Origin: Flavobacteriaceae bacterium
GTDB lineage: Bacteria > Bacteroidota > Bacteroidia > Flavobacteriales > Flavobacteriaceae
Direction of reading: 5' to 3'
DNA: 33,687 bases
NCBI GenBank assembly: GCA_027065775.1
Contig: JAMONN010000174.1
Coordinates: forward strand, 1 to 33,687
Numbering within the stretch: position 1 is the first letter of the stretch; the number at the start of each line of letters is the position of its first letter. The position numbers and the translations under genes were made by a program. The notes beneath the pieces are model-generated. The model did no database searches, was not told the origin of the DNA, and was given only the letters and a program-made list of their open reading frames with translations. Positions 24,171 through 33,253 of this stretch are shown piece by piece.

Positions 24171-25547
24171 ATGAAAAAATTATGTATCACAGTAATTATG
24201 CTTTTAGGCTTTGCTACTTCGCAAGCGCAAGAATTAATACCAAGTCAAGGTTTTTCTGTAAGTTCAATTGCTAGAGGTATTCTCGGAATGATTGCTCTAA
24301 TTGTAGTTGCATTTTTATTGAGTGCAAATCGTAAAAAAATTAATTGGAAAACAGTTGGTATTGGTTTAGGAGCACAATTATTATTAGCTGTTGGTGTTTT
24401 GAAAATTCCGTTTGTACAAGCAATATTTGAATTTGTAGGTGGAATCTTTATTAATATTTTAGATTATACAAGAGCAGGAAGTGAATTCTTATTTGGAGGA
24501 CTAATGGATATTCAATCTTATGGTTTTATATTCGTATTTCAGATTTTACCAACCATTATATTCTTTGCAGCATTAACTTCTTTATTATTTTATTTAGGTG
24601 TTATTCAGATAATTGTAAAAGGAATGGCGAAAGTTTTAACCAAATTAATGGGTATTTCTGGCGCGGAAAGTTTATCGGTTGCAGGAAATATATTTTTAGG
24701 GCAAACCGAAGCACCTTTAATGATTAAAGCCTATTTAGAAAAAATGACAAAGTCCGAAATACTTCTAGTCATGATTGGCGGAATGGCAACTGTTGCTGGT
24801 GGAGTTTTAGCAGCATATATTGGTTTTCTAGGTGGCGATGATCCTGTATTACGACTTATGTATGCCAAACATTTATTAGCAGCATCGGTAATGGCAGCAC
24901 CAGGCGCAATTGTTATTTCAAAAATATTATATCCTCAAATAGAAAAAATTGATACAGAAGTGCATGTTTCCAAAGAAAAAATTGGTTCAAATATTTTAGA
25001 TGCAATTTCTAACGGTACAACCGAAGGTTTAAAATTAGCAGCAAATGTTGCAGCAATGCTATTAGTTTTTGTTGCATTAATTGCCATGTTAAACGGAATA
25101 CTTGGTTGGGTTGGTGACTTAACGCATCTAAATGATTGGATGGCAGCAAATACACCTTATCAGAAATTTTCATTAGAAGCAATTTTAGGTACAATTTTCG
25201 CTCCATTAATGTGGTTAATTGGTGTTGCTAAAGAAGACATGATGCTTATGGGACAATTACTTGGTGTGAAATTAGCAGCAAGTGAATTTGTTGGTTATAT
25301 TCAACTAGCAGAACTTAAAAATGTAGCAAATGCAACACATTTTACGTATAACAAATCCGTTATTATGGCAACTTATATGTTGTGTGGTTTTGCAAATTTT
25401 GCAAGTATCGGAATTCAAATTGGTGGTATTGGTTCTTTAGCACCAGGAAAACGTAAAATTTTATCAGAATTTGGTATTAAAGCGCTAATTGGTGGTTCAT
25501 TAGCATCGTTAATGTCTGCTACAATTGCTGGGATGATACTTGGATAA
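24171..25547 (+). CDS. CNT-family nucleoside transporter
   Basis: A 458-residue polytopic protein of the concentrative nucleoside transporter family, which imports nucleosides with Na+ or H+. Motifs seen are GQTEAP (177-182) in the nucleoside-binding helical hairpin, TVAGGVLAAYIGFL (207-220) and ASVMAAPGAIVISKI. The C-terminal part contains MATYMLCGFANFASIGIQIG, another conserved binding region. The first 20 residues look like a cleavable signal peptide (ITVIMLLGFATSQAQ), a feature more common in Bacteroidota members. Length is slightly above that of bacterial NupC (about 400), explained by the N-terminal extension. It is upstream of thyA and a DHFR gene, so a role in nucleoside salvage fits. 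Confidence 0.9.
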   Translation: MKKLCITVIMLLGFATSQAQELIPSQGFSVSSIARGILGMIALIVVAFLLSANRKKINWKTVGIGLGAQLLLAVGVLKIPFVQAIFEFVGGIFINILDYTRAGSEFLFGGLMDIQSYGFIFVFQILPTIIFFAALTSLLFYLGVIQIIVKGMAKVLTKLMGISGAESLSVAGNIFLGQTEAPLMIKAYLEKMTKSEILLVMIGGMATVAGGVLAAYIGFLGGDDPVLRLMYAKHLLAASVMAAPGAIVISKILYPQIEKIDTEVHVSKEKIGSNILDAISNGTTEGLKLAANVAAMLLVFVALIAMLNGILGWVGDLTHLNDWMAANTPYQKFSLEAILGTIFAPLMWLIGVAKEDMMLMGQLLGVKLAASEFVGYIQLAELKNVANATHFTYNKSVIMATYMLCGFANFASIGIQIGGIGSLAPGKRKILSEFGIKALIGGSLASLMSATIAGMILG

Positions 25548-25554
25548 ATAATTG

Positions 25555-25613
25555 CACGCAGATTTTCGCAAATTACGCAGAATAAATCTGTGAGATCTGC
25601 GGAAATCTGCGTG
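25555..25613. repeat. Imperfect inverted repeat (cgcagatt type) between transporter and thyA
   Basis: Two 27-base arms (25555-25581 and 25587-25613) are imperfect reverse complements with core cacgcagatttt and gaaatctgcgtg. The element fills most of the 79-base gap and ends 14 bases before the thyA ATG. It resembles the element at 6306-6439. Confidence 0.75.
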
Positions 25614-25626
25614 AAAATTAATAAAA

Positions 25627-26451
25627 ATGAAACAATATCTAGACTTAATAAAACACGTTCAAGAAAACGGAATAGCAAAAGGAGATAGAACTGGTACAGG
25701 AACAAAATCTGTTTTTGGTTATCAAATGAGATTTGATTTATCTAAAGGTTTCCCTATGTTAACTACTAAAAAGTTACATTTAAAATCTATAATACACGAA
25801 TTACTTTGGTTTTTAAAAGGCGATACTAATATTGGCTATTTACAAGAAAATGGTGTGAAAATATGGAATGCTTGGGCAGATGAAAACGGTAATTTAGGAC
25901 CTGTTTATGGTCATCAATGGCGAAATTGGAACGACGATCAAATCGATCAAATCACGGAAGTTATCGAATTAATAAAACACAATCCTAATTCTCGTAGAAT
26001 GTTAGTTTCTGCATGGAACCCTAGTGTGTTACCAGATACCTCAGTTTCTTTTTCAGAAAATGTCGCAAATAATAAAGCGGCATTACCGCCATGTCATGCG
26101 TTTTTTCAGTTTTATGTCGCTGATGGAAAATTGTCTTGTCAACTATATCAACGTAGTGCTGATATTTTTTTAGGTGTACCATTTAATATAGCTTCTTATG
26201 CATTATTAGTATTAATGATGGCACAAGTATGCGATTTAGAAGCAGGTGATTTTATCCATACCTTTGGTGATGCACATATTTATAATGATCATAAAAATCA
26301 AATTGAATTACAATTATCTAGAGATGTGAAAAAACTTCCTATAATGAAATTGAATAAAAATATTAAAAATATTTTCGATTTTACTTTCGAAGATTTTGAA
26401 TTGGTTGGTTATGAACCTCATCCATTAATTCGTGGCAAGGTTTCTGTTTAA
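25627..26451 (+). CDS. thyA: Thymidylate synthase
   Basis: ThyA methylates dUMP to dTMP using methylene-tetrahydrofolate, producing dihydrofolate. The 274-residue product has the phosphate-binding RTGTGT start (21-26), [20 protein letters not shown], the nucleophile C156 in [32 protein letters not shown], and a normal C-terminus ([13 protein letters not shown]). A short insert (about 139-150, [12 protein letters not shown]) precedes the active cysteine and makes it slightly longer than E. coli ThyA. The following transposase begins only 10 bases after the stop. A dihydrofolate reductase fusion is two genes downstream, matching the need to recycle dihydrofolate. Confidence 0.97.
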   Translation: MKQYLDLIKHVQENGIAKGDRTGTGTKSVFGYQMRFDLSKGFPMLTTKKLHLKSIIHELLWFLKGDTNIGYLQENGVKIWNAWADENGNLGPVYGHQWRNWNDDQIDQITEVIELIKHNPNSRRMLVSAWNPSVLPDTSVSFSENVANNKAALPPCHAFFQFYVADGKLSCQLYQRSADIFLGVPFNIASYALLVLMMAQVCDLEAGDFIHTFGDAHIYNDHKNQIELQLSRDVKKLPIMKLNKNIKNIFDFTFEDFELVGYEPHPLIRGKVSV

Positions 26452-26461
26452 AATAAAGCAA

Positions 26462-26923
26462 ATGTCAAACACATATTCACAAGTTTACATTCAAGCAGTT
26501 TGGGCAGTTAAATATAGAAATTCTGTTTTAGATAAAAAATGGCGACAAGAACTTTTTGCTGTAGTTGCTAATTTAATTAACGAAACTGGTTGTAAAACTT
26601 ATATTGTTAATGGTGTTGAAGATCATATACATTGTTTTTTTAGTTTAAAACCTTCAATTTCTATTTCTAAAGTGATGCAAATTGCTAAAGCAAAATCTTC
26701 AAAATGGTTAAATGAAACCAATTATTTAGAGCATAGGTTTGAATGGCAAAAAGGATTTGGAAGTTTTAGTTATAGTAAATCTTCAATAGATAATGTTTAT
26801 AAATATATTGAGAATCAAGAAGAACATCATAAAAAACAACTTTTCTTAGATGAATATAAAGATTTTTTGAATAAATTTGATATTGATTATGAAGAGCAAT
26901 ATATTTTTAAAGAATTAACCTGA
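26462..26923 (+). mobile_element. REP-associated / IS200-like Y1 transposase gene
   Basis: A 153-residue HUH-family transposase beginning MSNTYSQVYIQAVWAVKYRN. The HUH metal-binding pair is H55-I-H57 in VEDHIHCFFSL, and the catalytic tyrosine is Y115 in NVYKYIENQ with Q119 four residues on, as in IS200/IS605 TnpA. An in-frame GTG-type extension starting inside thyA (26432) is unlikely; ATG at 26462 begins the conserved region. All catalytic residues are present, so it may be active. Only 10 bases separate it from thyA, leaving no room for a classical left-end hairpin, whereas four hairpins lie downstream. That pattern fits RAYT-type (REP-associated tyrosine transposase) genes rather than a complete IS. 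It may be cotranscribed with thyA. Confidence 0.85.
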
Positions 26924-26941
26924 ATTTTAAATTTCTAAAAT

Positions 26942-27065
26942 CTTGGATTAAAATCCAAGGCGATTATATGGGTCGTTCCTATGGAACTTTAAAATGGTTT
27001 ATTAATCAAATCTCTTAAAGTGGCATAGCCACGAGTATATAATACCCTTATGCTTCAGCATAAGG
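26942..27065. repeat. Cluster of four short hairpins downstream of the transposase
   Basis: Four palindromes follow one another: cttggatt/aatccaag (26942-26959), gttcc-tat-ggaac (26975-26987), gtggc-ata-gccac (27020-27032) and ccttatgct-tc-agcataagg (27046-27065). All four are perfect. They fill the space between the transposase stop and the DHFR fusion gene start. Such groups of small hairpins next to an IS200-like gene resemble REP/BIME structures; they could be substrates of the transposase and also affect the mRNA. Confidence 0.8.
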
Positions 27066-27086
27066 TTTTCAAAAAATAAGAAAAAA

Positions 27087-27962
27087 ATGAACAACACTTC
27101 ACATCAACAATACGAAAAAGCAAGAAAACGCATCCATCAAAAAAAACGTTTTTATGTGCATTTTATCCTATTTATAATTGGAGCATCTATCCTATTTGGT
27201 TTAACTTTAATTAAAGGGTTTAATATTAGCAATAGTCCGATTTACATATATATTCTTATTGTAATTTGGTTTGTTTTACTACTGCTACATTTTATTAAAG
27301 CATTTATTACTACCAAATTTTTTGATGATGAATGGGAAAGAATTCAAACACAAAAACTCTTACAAAAACACGATGAAAAAATAGTGAAATTAGAAAAAAA
27401 ACTACAAAAAGAAGGTGTTTTACCAACACCAACTTCGCAAAAGAAAAAAGGCTTTTTTGCTCAATTTAAAAAAGATCAAAAAGTTACTTTAATAGCCGCT
27501 TTAGGTACAAATAACGAATTAGGTAAAGACAATGATTTAATTTGGCATTTGCCAAAAGATTTAAAACGTTTTAAAAGTCTAACAACTGGACATCATATTA
27601 TTATGGGTAGAAAAACATTTGAATCTATAGGCAAACCTTTACCTAATAGAACTACTGTAATAATAACAAGAGATGTAAATTATAAATTTGAAGGCTGTCT
27701 AGTTGCAAACTCATTAGAACAAGCATTAGATTTAGCAAAAAAAGATGAAACTCCTTTTATTATTGGTGGTGCACAGATTTACAATCAAGCATTAAAAACT
27801 GCTACTAATTTAGAAATTACTTATGTGCATCATGAGTTTGAAGCCGATGTGTTTTTTCCTAAAATTGATTTAACAATTTGGGAAGAAACAGCAAGAGAAC
27901 TACATAAAGCAGATGAAAAACATGCTTATGATTATAGTTTTGTGTCTTACAAAAGAAAGTAA
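27087..27962 (+). CDS. Membrane-anchored dihydrofolate reductase (2TM-DHFR fusion)
   Basis: A 291-residue fusion. Residues 1-90 are a 2TM domain: RKRIHQKKRFYVHF, two hydrophobic helices (about 22-42 and 52-73) and the amphipathic FFDDEWERIQTQKLLQK. A charged coiled-coil-like linker (about 88-110) leads to a DHFR domain (132-290), which reduces dihydrofolate to tetrahydrofolate with NADPH. It shows LIAALGTNNELGKDND, WHLPKDLKRF with catalytic D158, IIMGRKTFESIGKPLPNR and FIIGGAQIYNQAL. The DHFR part alone is of normal size (about 160). The domain's start has no initiation codon of its own at the junction, so the fusion looks genuine. Being just beyond thyA and the transposase, it should serve the thymidylate cycle; why it is membrane-bound is unclear. 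Confidence 0.9.
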   Translation: MNNTSHQQYEKARKRIHQKKRFYVHFILFIIGASILFGLTLIKGFNISNSPIYIYILIVIWFVLLLLHFIKAFITTKFFDDEWERIQTQKLLQKHDEKIVKLEKKLQKEGVLPTPTSQKKKGFFAQFKKDQKVTLIAALGTNNELGKDNDLIWHLPKDLKRFKSLTTGHHIIMGRKTFESIGKPLPNRTTVIITRDVNYKFEGCLVANSLEQALDLAKKDETPFIIGGAQIYNQALKTATNLEITYVHHEFEADVFFPKIDLTIWEETARELHKADEKHAYDYSFVSYKRK

Positions 27963-27965
27963 ATT

Positions 27966-28376
27966 ATGAACACTCATTTAAATTTAACAAATTTAGAATT
28001 CGAGACACAACTTGAAAATTGCACATTTAAACCTGAATTATTTAGTCACGAAGCGCATATCCGTTTAGCATGGATTCATGTAACTAAATATGGCGTAGAA
28101 CAAGCAAGTATCAATTTATGTAAACAAATTAAAATATTTGACATTACTTTTGATGATGGTACAAAATATAATAAAACAATAACTATTGCTTGTGTTAAAG
28201 CAGTAAACCATTTTGTTCAAAAATCTAAATCCGTTGTTTTTAAAGATTTTATTTTAGAATTCCCAAGATTAATTACAAATTTTAAAGAACTATTAAATCA
28301 ACATTATAGTTTTGATATTTACCATTCTAAACTAGCAAAAGAAGAGTTTTTAGAACCCGATTTATTGCCATTTTAA
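27966..28376 (+). CDS. Conserved small protein of unknown function
   Basis: A 136-residue cytoplasmic protein with no signal peptide or membrane segment. The block LFSHEAHIRLAWIHVTKYGV (20 residues, about 25-44) recalls a family with an F-H-x-x-H-x-x-x-AW motif seen in many bacteria, with a second conserved part KTITIACVKAVNHFV and a C-terminal LAKEEFLEPDLLPF. I cannot name a function; the two histidines suggest metal binding. It starts three bases after the DHFR fusion stop, so it is cotranscribed with it. Its TAA overlaps by four bases, on the opposite strand, with the end of the TolC gene. Confidence 0.7.
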   Translation: MNTHLNLTNLEFETQLENCTFKPELFSHEAHIRLAWIHVTKYGVEQASINLCKQIKIFDITFDDGTKYNKTITIACVKAVNHFVQKSKSVVFKDFILEFPRLITNFKELLNQHYSFDIYHSKLAKEEFLEPDLLPF

Positions 28377-29689
28377 AACTCAAAATCTAATAGTTGTCCG
28401 CTTAATTGTAATAATTGAATTTCAATAAGTTTAGCAGTATATTTTGCATTATTAACTGCTGTTTTACTATTTAATAAATTCACTTGTGCTTGTCTGAATT
28501 CAACCGAACTTACTTGACCAATTTTAAATCGTTCATTTGTTCTTTCAAAATTATTTTGTGCAGTTACTATATTTTGCTCTTGTACTTTTAAAATAAATAA
28601 CTGATTTTGATAAGCATCCCAAGTATTATGCAAAGTAATTTCTAAATCATCTGTTTGCTGTTGTTTTATTAATTGCTGGTTTTCAATAGCTATTTTGGAG
28701 TTGTTTACTCTTGTTTTAGTATTTCCACCATCAAAAATATTCCAAGATAAGTTAATACCTGCATTTAAACCTAAAATGGTAGAACCTGCTTGAAAAGACG
28801 TTGCTGGGTTATCACTTTTGTTCCAACCATAAGAACTTGACAAACCAATGGTTGGCAAAAAGTTGGCCTTATTTATTTTTAAATTTAATTCGTTTATCGC
28901 AATATTTTGGTCAGCTTGTTTTATAATGGTGTTTTCTTTATTTGCTTTTTGAAGTAAATCTTCATAAGTCAGTAAATCATTAAAATCAACTTGAGTATCT
29001 ACCTCATAATTTAAACCTTTTCCTTTATTATTTAATATCAAATTTAAATTTCGTTTGGCGTTTTTTACTTCTTGATTGGCGTTTATTAAATTTATACTGT
29101 CATTATTAATATCGACTTTTGCATTTAAAACTTCTAATTTATTTGCTTGTCCGTATTCATATTTGTATTCTGCTCTTTGTAAACGTTGTTTGGTGATGCT
29201 TAATGCTTCTTTTAAATTACTTGTGTTTTCAGTTAATCTTGCAATTTGGTAATACATATTAAACAATTGTAAATAAGTGTTCTCTATAGTTGCTTTGGTT
29301 TGTAATTCGCTTAAATTATAAGTTTGTTTTAATTGTTGATAGTTATATTTTCTACCTAAACCATCAAAAATAATATAATTTACATTTACCGATGCATTGT
29401 ACGTTTTTGTTTCTGCACCATTAACCTTCAGGTTCGAACCATCATGATTCTCAATATCTAAATTACTATTGTTATAATTTGTGCCAGTATTAAAACTTAC
29501 CGTTGGTAGAAACCTCGAATTATAAATACTAGAATTGTTTTCAGCAATTTTTACGTTGTTGTTTGCTAATTTAATTCCGTAGTTATTTTCTAAAGCAAGT
29601 TGTAATGCTTCTTTTTTAGTTAATATTTGTTGTGCGTTTAATTGTAATGTGAAAATTATAATTAATATGCTTAGTGTTTTTGTTTTCAT
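28373..29689 (-). CDS. TolC-family outer-membrane efflux protein
   Basis: A 438-residue outer-membrane channel of the TolC type, the exit duct of a tripartite pump. It has a signal peptide (KTKTLSILIIIFTLQLNAQQ) and the duplicated helical-hairpin pattern: LTKKEALQLALENNYGIKLA at the start, then FLPTVSFNTGTNYNNS, LNLKINKANFLPTIGLSSSY and a second repeat ending VEFRQAQVNLLNSKTAVNNA. The IFDGGNTKTRVNNSK strand is a further family sign. Length matches. It is the third gene of an operon with the RND pump and adaptor upstream on the same strand, separated by a 242-base repeat-bearing gap. Substrate is unknown. Confidence 0.92.
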   Translation of the reverse strand: MKTKTLSILIIIFTLQLNAQQILTKKEALQLALENNYGIKLANNNVKIAENNSSIYNSRFLPTVSFNTGTNYNNSNLDIENHDGSNLKVNGAETKTYNASVNVNYIIFDGLGRKYNYQQLKQTYNLSELQTKATIENTYLQLFNMYYQIARLTENTSNLKEALSITKQRLQRAEYKYEYGQANKLEVLNAKVDINNDSINLINANQEVKNAKRNLNLILNNKGKGLNYEVDTQVDFNDLLTYEDLLQKANKENTIIKQADQNIAINELNLKINKANFLPTIGLSSSYGWNKSDNPATSFQAGSTILGLNAGINLSWNIFDGGNTKTRVNNSKIAIENQQLIKQQQTDDLEITLHNTWDAYQNQLFILKVQEQNIVTAQNNFERTNERFKIGQVSSVEFRQAQVNLLNSKTAVNNAKYTAKLIEIQLLQLSGQLLDFEF

Positions 29690-29700
29690 TTTATGTTTGT

Positions 29701-29930
29701 TTGAACCATATAAGGCATTTAAGGTTTTGTTGGAATTACGTTCTTGCTTATATGAACTTAAATGGTTAATTGAATTTTCTTTGTGGGTTTAGTGTTTTCA
29801 ATATTATTTTCATTCTTTTATTTTTGAACCATATAAGACATATAAGGTTTATTGAATTGTCTATTTTTTAAACGTAAAAACCACAAAAAAAATATTACAT
29901 CTTGCTTATATGAACTTAAATGGTTAATTA
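29701..29930. repeat. Two copies of an intergenic repeat (aaccatataag / cttatatgaacttaaatggtt)
   Basis: The gap between TolC and RND genes holds two related units, 29701-29770 and 29824-29930. Each begins with gaaccatataag(g/a)cat and ends with cttgcttatatgaacttaaa followed by tggttaat; the two ends are partial inverted copies of each other, so each unit could fold back. The middle parts differ. The right copy ends next to the RND gene stop. No gene is seen in this gap. Confidence 0.8.
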
Positions 29931-29931
29931 T

Positions 29932-32900
29932 TTATTCCAAATCTTCATTTTCATAACTCATTTCTTTAATTGCTCTTTCTACTTCTTCTTTAGTTACGTC
30001 TTTACCTGTAAAAAGCCATTTAAAAAATACTTTAACAGAATTTGAAACGGACAATAAAAGTGGTAACATAACCAACGTTAATACGGTTGCGATACCAATT
30101 CCGTAAGAAATAGATATTGCCATTGGTTTTAAAAACTGTGCTTGCCTACTAGTTTCTAAAAGTAATGGAGCAAGTCCTGCAATGGTTGTTAATGATGTTA
30201 AAAATATAGCTCTAAATCTCGATTTTCCTGCCTGAACTAAAGCTTCATCATATTTCATTCCTTCTTTTAAATAACTATTAAATTTACCTATAAGTACCAA
30301 ACCGTCATTTACCATAATTCCGATTAAAGCAATAATACCTAACCATGATAAGATATTAATAGCAAAATTGTGAAAGTAATGTCCCCAAACGACACCAATT
30401 AAACTAAACGGAATCATTACAAGTAAAATTAAAGGTTGGCTGTACGTTCTAAAAGTAAAAGCAATAATAATATAAATAAGTGCTAATATAATTGGTCCAA
30501 CTATTTTTACCGAACTAATTGTCTTTTGTGCTTCTCTATTTTGTCCTTCAAAAACTGCTGAAACTGTTGGGTATTTTGAAGAAATTTCTGGCATCACATT
30601 TTCCTTAATATCATCTAAAATATCCGATGCACTTACATCCAATGCTTTTAAATCGGCTGTAATTTGAATTTCACGTTTTCCATCAAGATGATTAATAGCA
30701 ACATCGCCACGAGAAATAGAATACGCAGCAATTTCAGAAAACGGAACACGACTACCTAAAGGTGTGCTAATCCACATATCATCTAAATTTTTGATGGATG
30801 ATCTGTCTTCTTTTCGATAACGTACATATACTTTAATTTCGTCTTGTCCACGTTGAAAACGTTGTGCTTGAAATCCAAAAAATCCAGCACGAACCTGTGT
30901 CATAGCACTTTCTAAATTTAAACCTAATAAATAAGCTTTATCTTTTAACTTTATATGAATTTCTTTAATTCCTTCAGGGTCATTATCCGAAATATCTTTT
31001 AATAAAGAATTATTCTTTAATGCTTTTTTTAGTTCTTCTTTTGCGGATTTTAACTCTTTTATATTATTTCCCAATAAGGAAACTGCTACAGGTTTACCAC
31101 CAAAATCACTGTTAGAACCAAAAGTTAAACTTTCGATTCCTATAATTTCACCTACTTTTTTACGGATAGCATTATTGATTTCAAACGAAGAAAAATCACG
31201 TGATTCTCCTGGTAATAAATTAACAGTTAAACTTGCATTAGATGTGCCTGGACCAACACGTTTTATCACATTTTGCACCACATCTTTATCTCCAGATTGC
31301 TTTTTTGTATATGTTGTATTAATTTCCCAAACTTTTGCCTCAATACTACTAATGATAGAATCGGTTATTTGCTCATTTGTACCTTGTGTCATTTTAAGAT
31401 TTATCGAAATTCGATCACTCGCAATTCTAGGAAAAAAAGAAGTGTTTACAATACCGCCACCAATAGCACCAATACTAAAAATTAATAATGCGATAGGAAT
31501 TGCAAAACCTAAAAATTTGTTTTTTAAGAAAAATCTTAAATATGGCACATAAGCCACATCTCTAAATTTCATAAGCCATTTATCTGCAAATTTGTTTATT
31601 TTCTTGAAAAAAGCATCAATTCGACTCACTTTTCTACCTTCACGTTGTAATGCTTTTGAATGTGCAATATGTGCTGGTAAAATAATTAACGCTTCTAATA
31701 AAGAAACAGACAATGTTAAAATTACAACGGATGAAACTTCGCTGAAAAAATCACCCATTCTACCATCAATAAAATAAAAGGTAGAAAATGCTACAATAGT
31801 TGTTAAAATTGCCGAAATTACTGGTGGCAAAACTTCCATTGTTCCGTCAATTGCTGCTCTAATTGGTGTTTTCCCTTGTTCGTAATGATGAAAAATATTT
31901 TCTCCGATGACAATACCATCATCAACCAAAATACCAATTACGATGATCATTCCGAAAAGTGATAATACGTTTATAGTAATGCCTAATTGAGCTGCAAAAA
32001 TAAACATACCAAAAAATGCGATTGGTATTCCTGCAGCAACCCAAAATGCTAACCTAGCATTTAAAAATAATGCTAAGAAAAATAGTACTAACAAAATACC
32101 TGCAATCGCATTTTTAATTAGCAATTCTGTACGCTGTGTTAAGGTTGTAGATGAATCACTAGAAACATCTAAATGTACATTGTCGTGTTGTTGGTTAAAT
32201 TTTGTTATGTATTTTTTGACTTCTTCTGCCGAAGAAATTAAGTCTTCATTATTGGTGTTATTTACCGTAATATTGATGGCTTTTTTACCGCTAAAATAAG
32301 TCCTATCAGGATTTTCTGACCAAGCATCTTTTACATCTGCAACATCTTTTAATCTAATAATTGTACCATTTGGTGTTGCTCTAACAATTAAATTTAAGAG
32401 TTCGTTACCATGATAAGAACGGTTATTTGCTCTAATTAAATAATCTTCGGAATCGGTTTTAATATTTCCACCAGTAATTAAAATATTTGTTTTACTTACT
32501 GCGTTTGCAACATCTTGAAAAGATAAATTATACGCTCTTAAATCGTTTTCACGAACCGAAATTGCAATTTCTTCATCAGGAAAACCAGATAAAATTACCT
32601 GTGAAATTCCTTTAATATTCCGAATATCATTTTCAATAGTCCTTGCATATTGTTTTAACGTTATTAACGGAATATTTTCGCCACTAATAGAAAAACTTAT
32701 GGTTGGTCGCATAGTTTCTACTTTAGCAATTACTGGCGGTTCCATACCTGTAGGAAAAGATGGCACACGATCTACCGCATTTTTTACATCTGCTAAAACA
32801 GCATCGATATTTTTACCTCTTTCTATCTCAATATTAATTCTAGCCGAATTTTCGTTTGAAACGGAAGTAACTCTATCTACGCCAACAATTCCTTTTAAAT

Positions 32901-33111
32901 TATCTTCTATTTTAAGAACAACACCTTCTTCCATTTCGGCTGGCGATGCTCCTGGATAAATTAAATTAATACTTATTAATTTTGAATCCGTTAACGGAAA
33001 AAATGAGGATAGCATTGATTTTGCTCCAATAATTCCAAATACAATAAATGCAAAAATTATTACATTTACAGCAACTGGAAATTTTATGAAGTAACTTATT
33101 ATTTTTTTCAT
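29932..33111 (-). CDS. RND efflux pump inner-membrane transporter
   Basis: A 1,059-residue AcrB/MexB-type resistance-nodulation-division pump that uses the proton gradient to drive substrates out through TolC. N-terminal helix KKIISYFIKFPVAVNVIIFA, periplasmic porter loops (IYPGASPAEMEEGVVLKIED), the TM4 region GMIIVIGILVDDGIVIGEN with the proton-relay DD pair, a second half with LIGIMVNDGLVLIGKFNSYL, and 12 expected membrane segments in two repeats. Length is normal for the family. It is close to HAE-type drug pumps rather than metal pumps, though the class is not certain. It sits between the TolC and adaptor genes as expected for a pump operon. Confidence 0.93.
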   Translation of the reverse strand: MKKIISYFIKFPVAVNVIIFAFIVFGIIGAKSMLSSFFPLTDSKLISINLIYPGASPAEMEEGVVLKIEDNLKGIVGVDRVTSVSNENSARINIEIERGKNIDAVLADVKNAVDRVPSFPTGMEPPVIAKVETMRPTISFSISGENIPLITLKQYARTIENDIRNIKGISQVILSGFPDEEIAISVRENDLRAYNLSFQDVANAVSKTNILITGGNIKTDSEDYLIRANNRSYHGNELLNLIVRATPNGTIIRLKDVADVKDAWSENPDRTYFSGKKAINITVNNTNNEDLISSAEEVKKYITKFNQQHDNVHLDVSSDSSTTLTQRTELLIKNAIAGILLVLFFLALFLNARLAFWVAAGIPIAFFGMFIFAAQLGITINVLSLFGMIIVIGILVDDGIVIGENIFHHYEQGKTPIRAAIDGTMEVLPPVISAILTTIVAFSTFYFIDGRMGDFFSEVSSVVILTLSVSLLEALIILPAHIAHSKALQREGRKVSRIDAFFKKINKFADKWLMKFRDVAYVPYLRFFLKNKFLGFAIPIALLIFSIGAIGGGIVNTSFFPRIASDRISINLKMTQGTNEQITDSIISSIEAKVWEINTTYTKKQSGDKDVVQNVIKRVGPGTSNASLTVNLLPGESRDFSSFEINNAIRKKVGEIIGIESLTFGSNSDFGGKPVAVSLLGNNIKELKSAKEELKKALKNNSLLKDISDNDPEGIKEIHIKLKDKAYLLGLNLESAMTQVRAGFFGFQAQRFQRGQDEIKVYVRYRKEDRSSIKNLDDMWISTPLGSRVPFSEIAAYSISRGDVAINHLDGKREIQITADLKALDVSASDILDDIKENVMPEISSKYPTVSAVFEGQNREAQKTISSVKIVGPIILALIYIIIAFTFRTYSQPLILLVMIPFSLIGVVWGHYFHNFAINILSWLGIIALIGIMVNDGLVLIGKFNSYLKEGMKYDEALVQAGKSRFRAIFLTSLTTIAGLAPLLLETSRQAQFLKPMAISISYGIGIATVLTLVMLPLLLSVSNSVKVFFKWLFTGKDVTKEEVERAIKEMSYENEDLE

Positions 33112-33126
33112 TTTGTTTTGTTTTCC

Positions 33127-33250
33127 CGCAGATTTCGCGGATTTACGCAGATTTTTACTTTGTGAAATTTTGTGTATCTCTGTAAAATAACTATTTCATT
33201 TTATGTTTTTTTTATTCCCTCTGTGAAACTGTGTTTTTTTCTGTGAAATA
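33127..33250. repeat. Degenerate repeat (cgcagattt / tgtgaaa words) before the RND gene
   Basis: Three tandem words cgcagattt, cgcggattt and acgcagattt (33127-33154) are followed by scattered tgtgaaa copies up to 33250. The stretch fills most of the 142-base gap between the adaptor and RND genes. It shares vocabulary with the elements at 6306-6439 and 25555-25613. Confidence 0.65.
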
Positions 33251-33253
33251 ACT

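Noticed and set aside
26432-26461. Earlier start for the transposase inside thyA
   Set aside because: The extra residues are unlike the family start, and MSNTYSQVYIQ is the usual opening of IS200-like proteins.
26942-27065. Simple terminator downstream of thyA and transposase
   Set aside because: None of the four hairpins is followed by a T-tract of the length seen at other terminators here.
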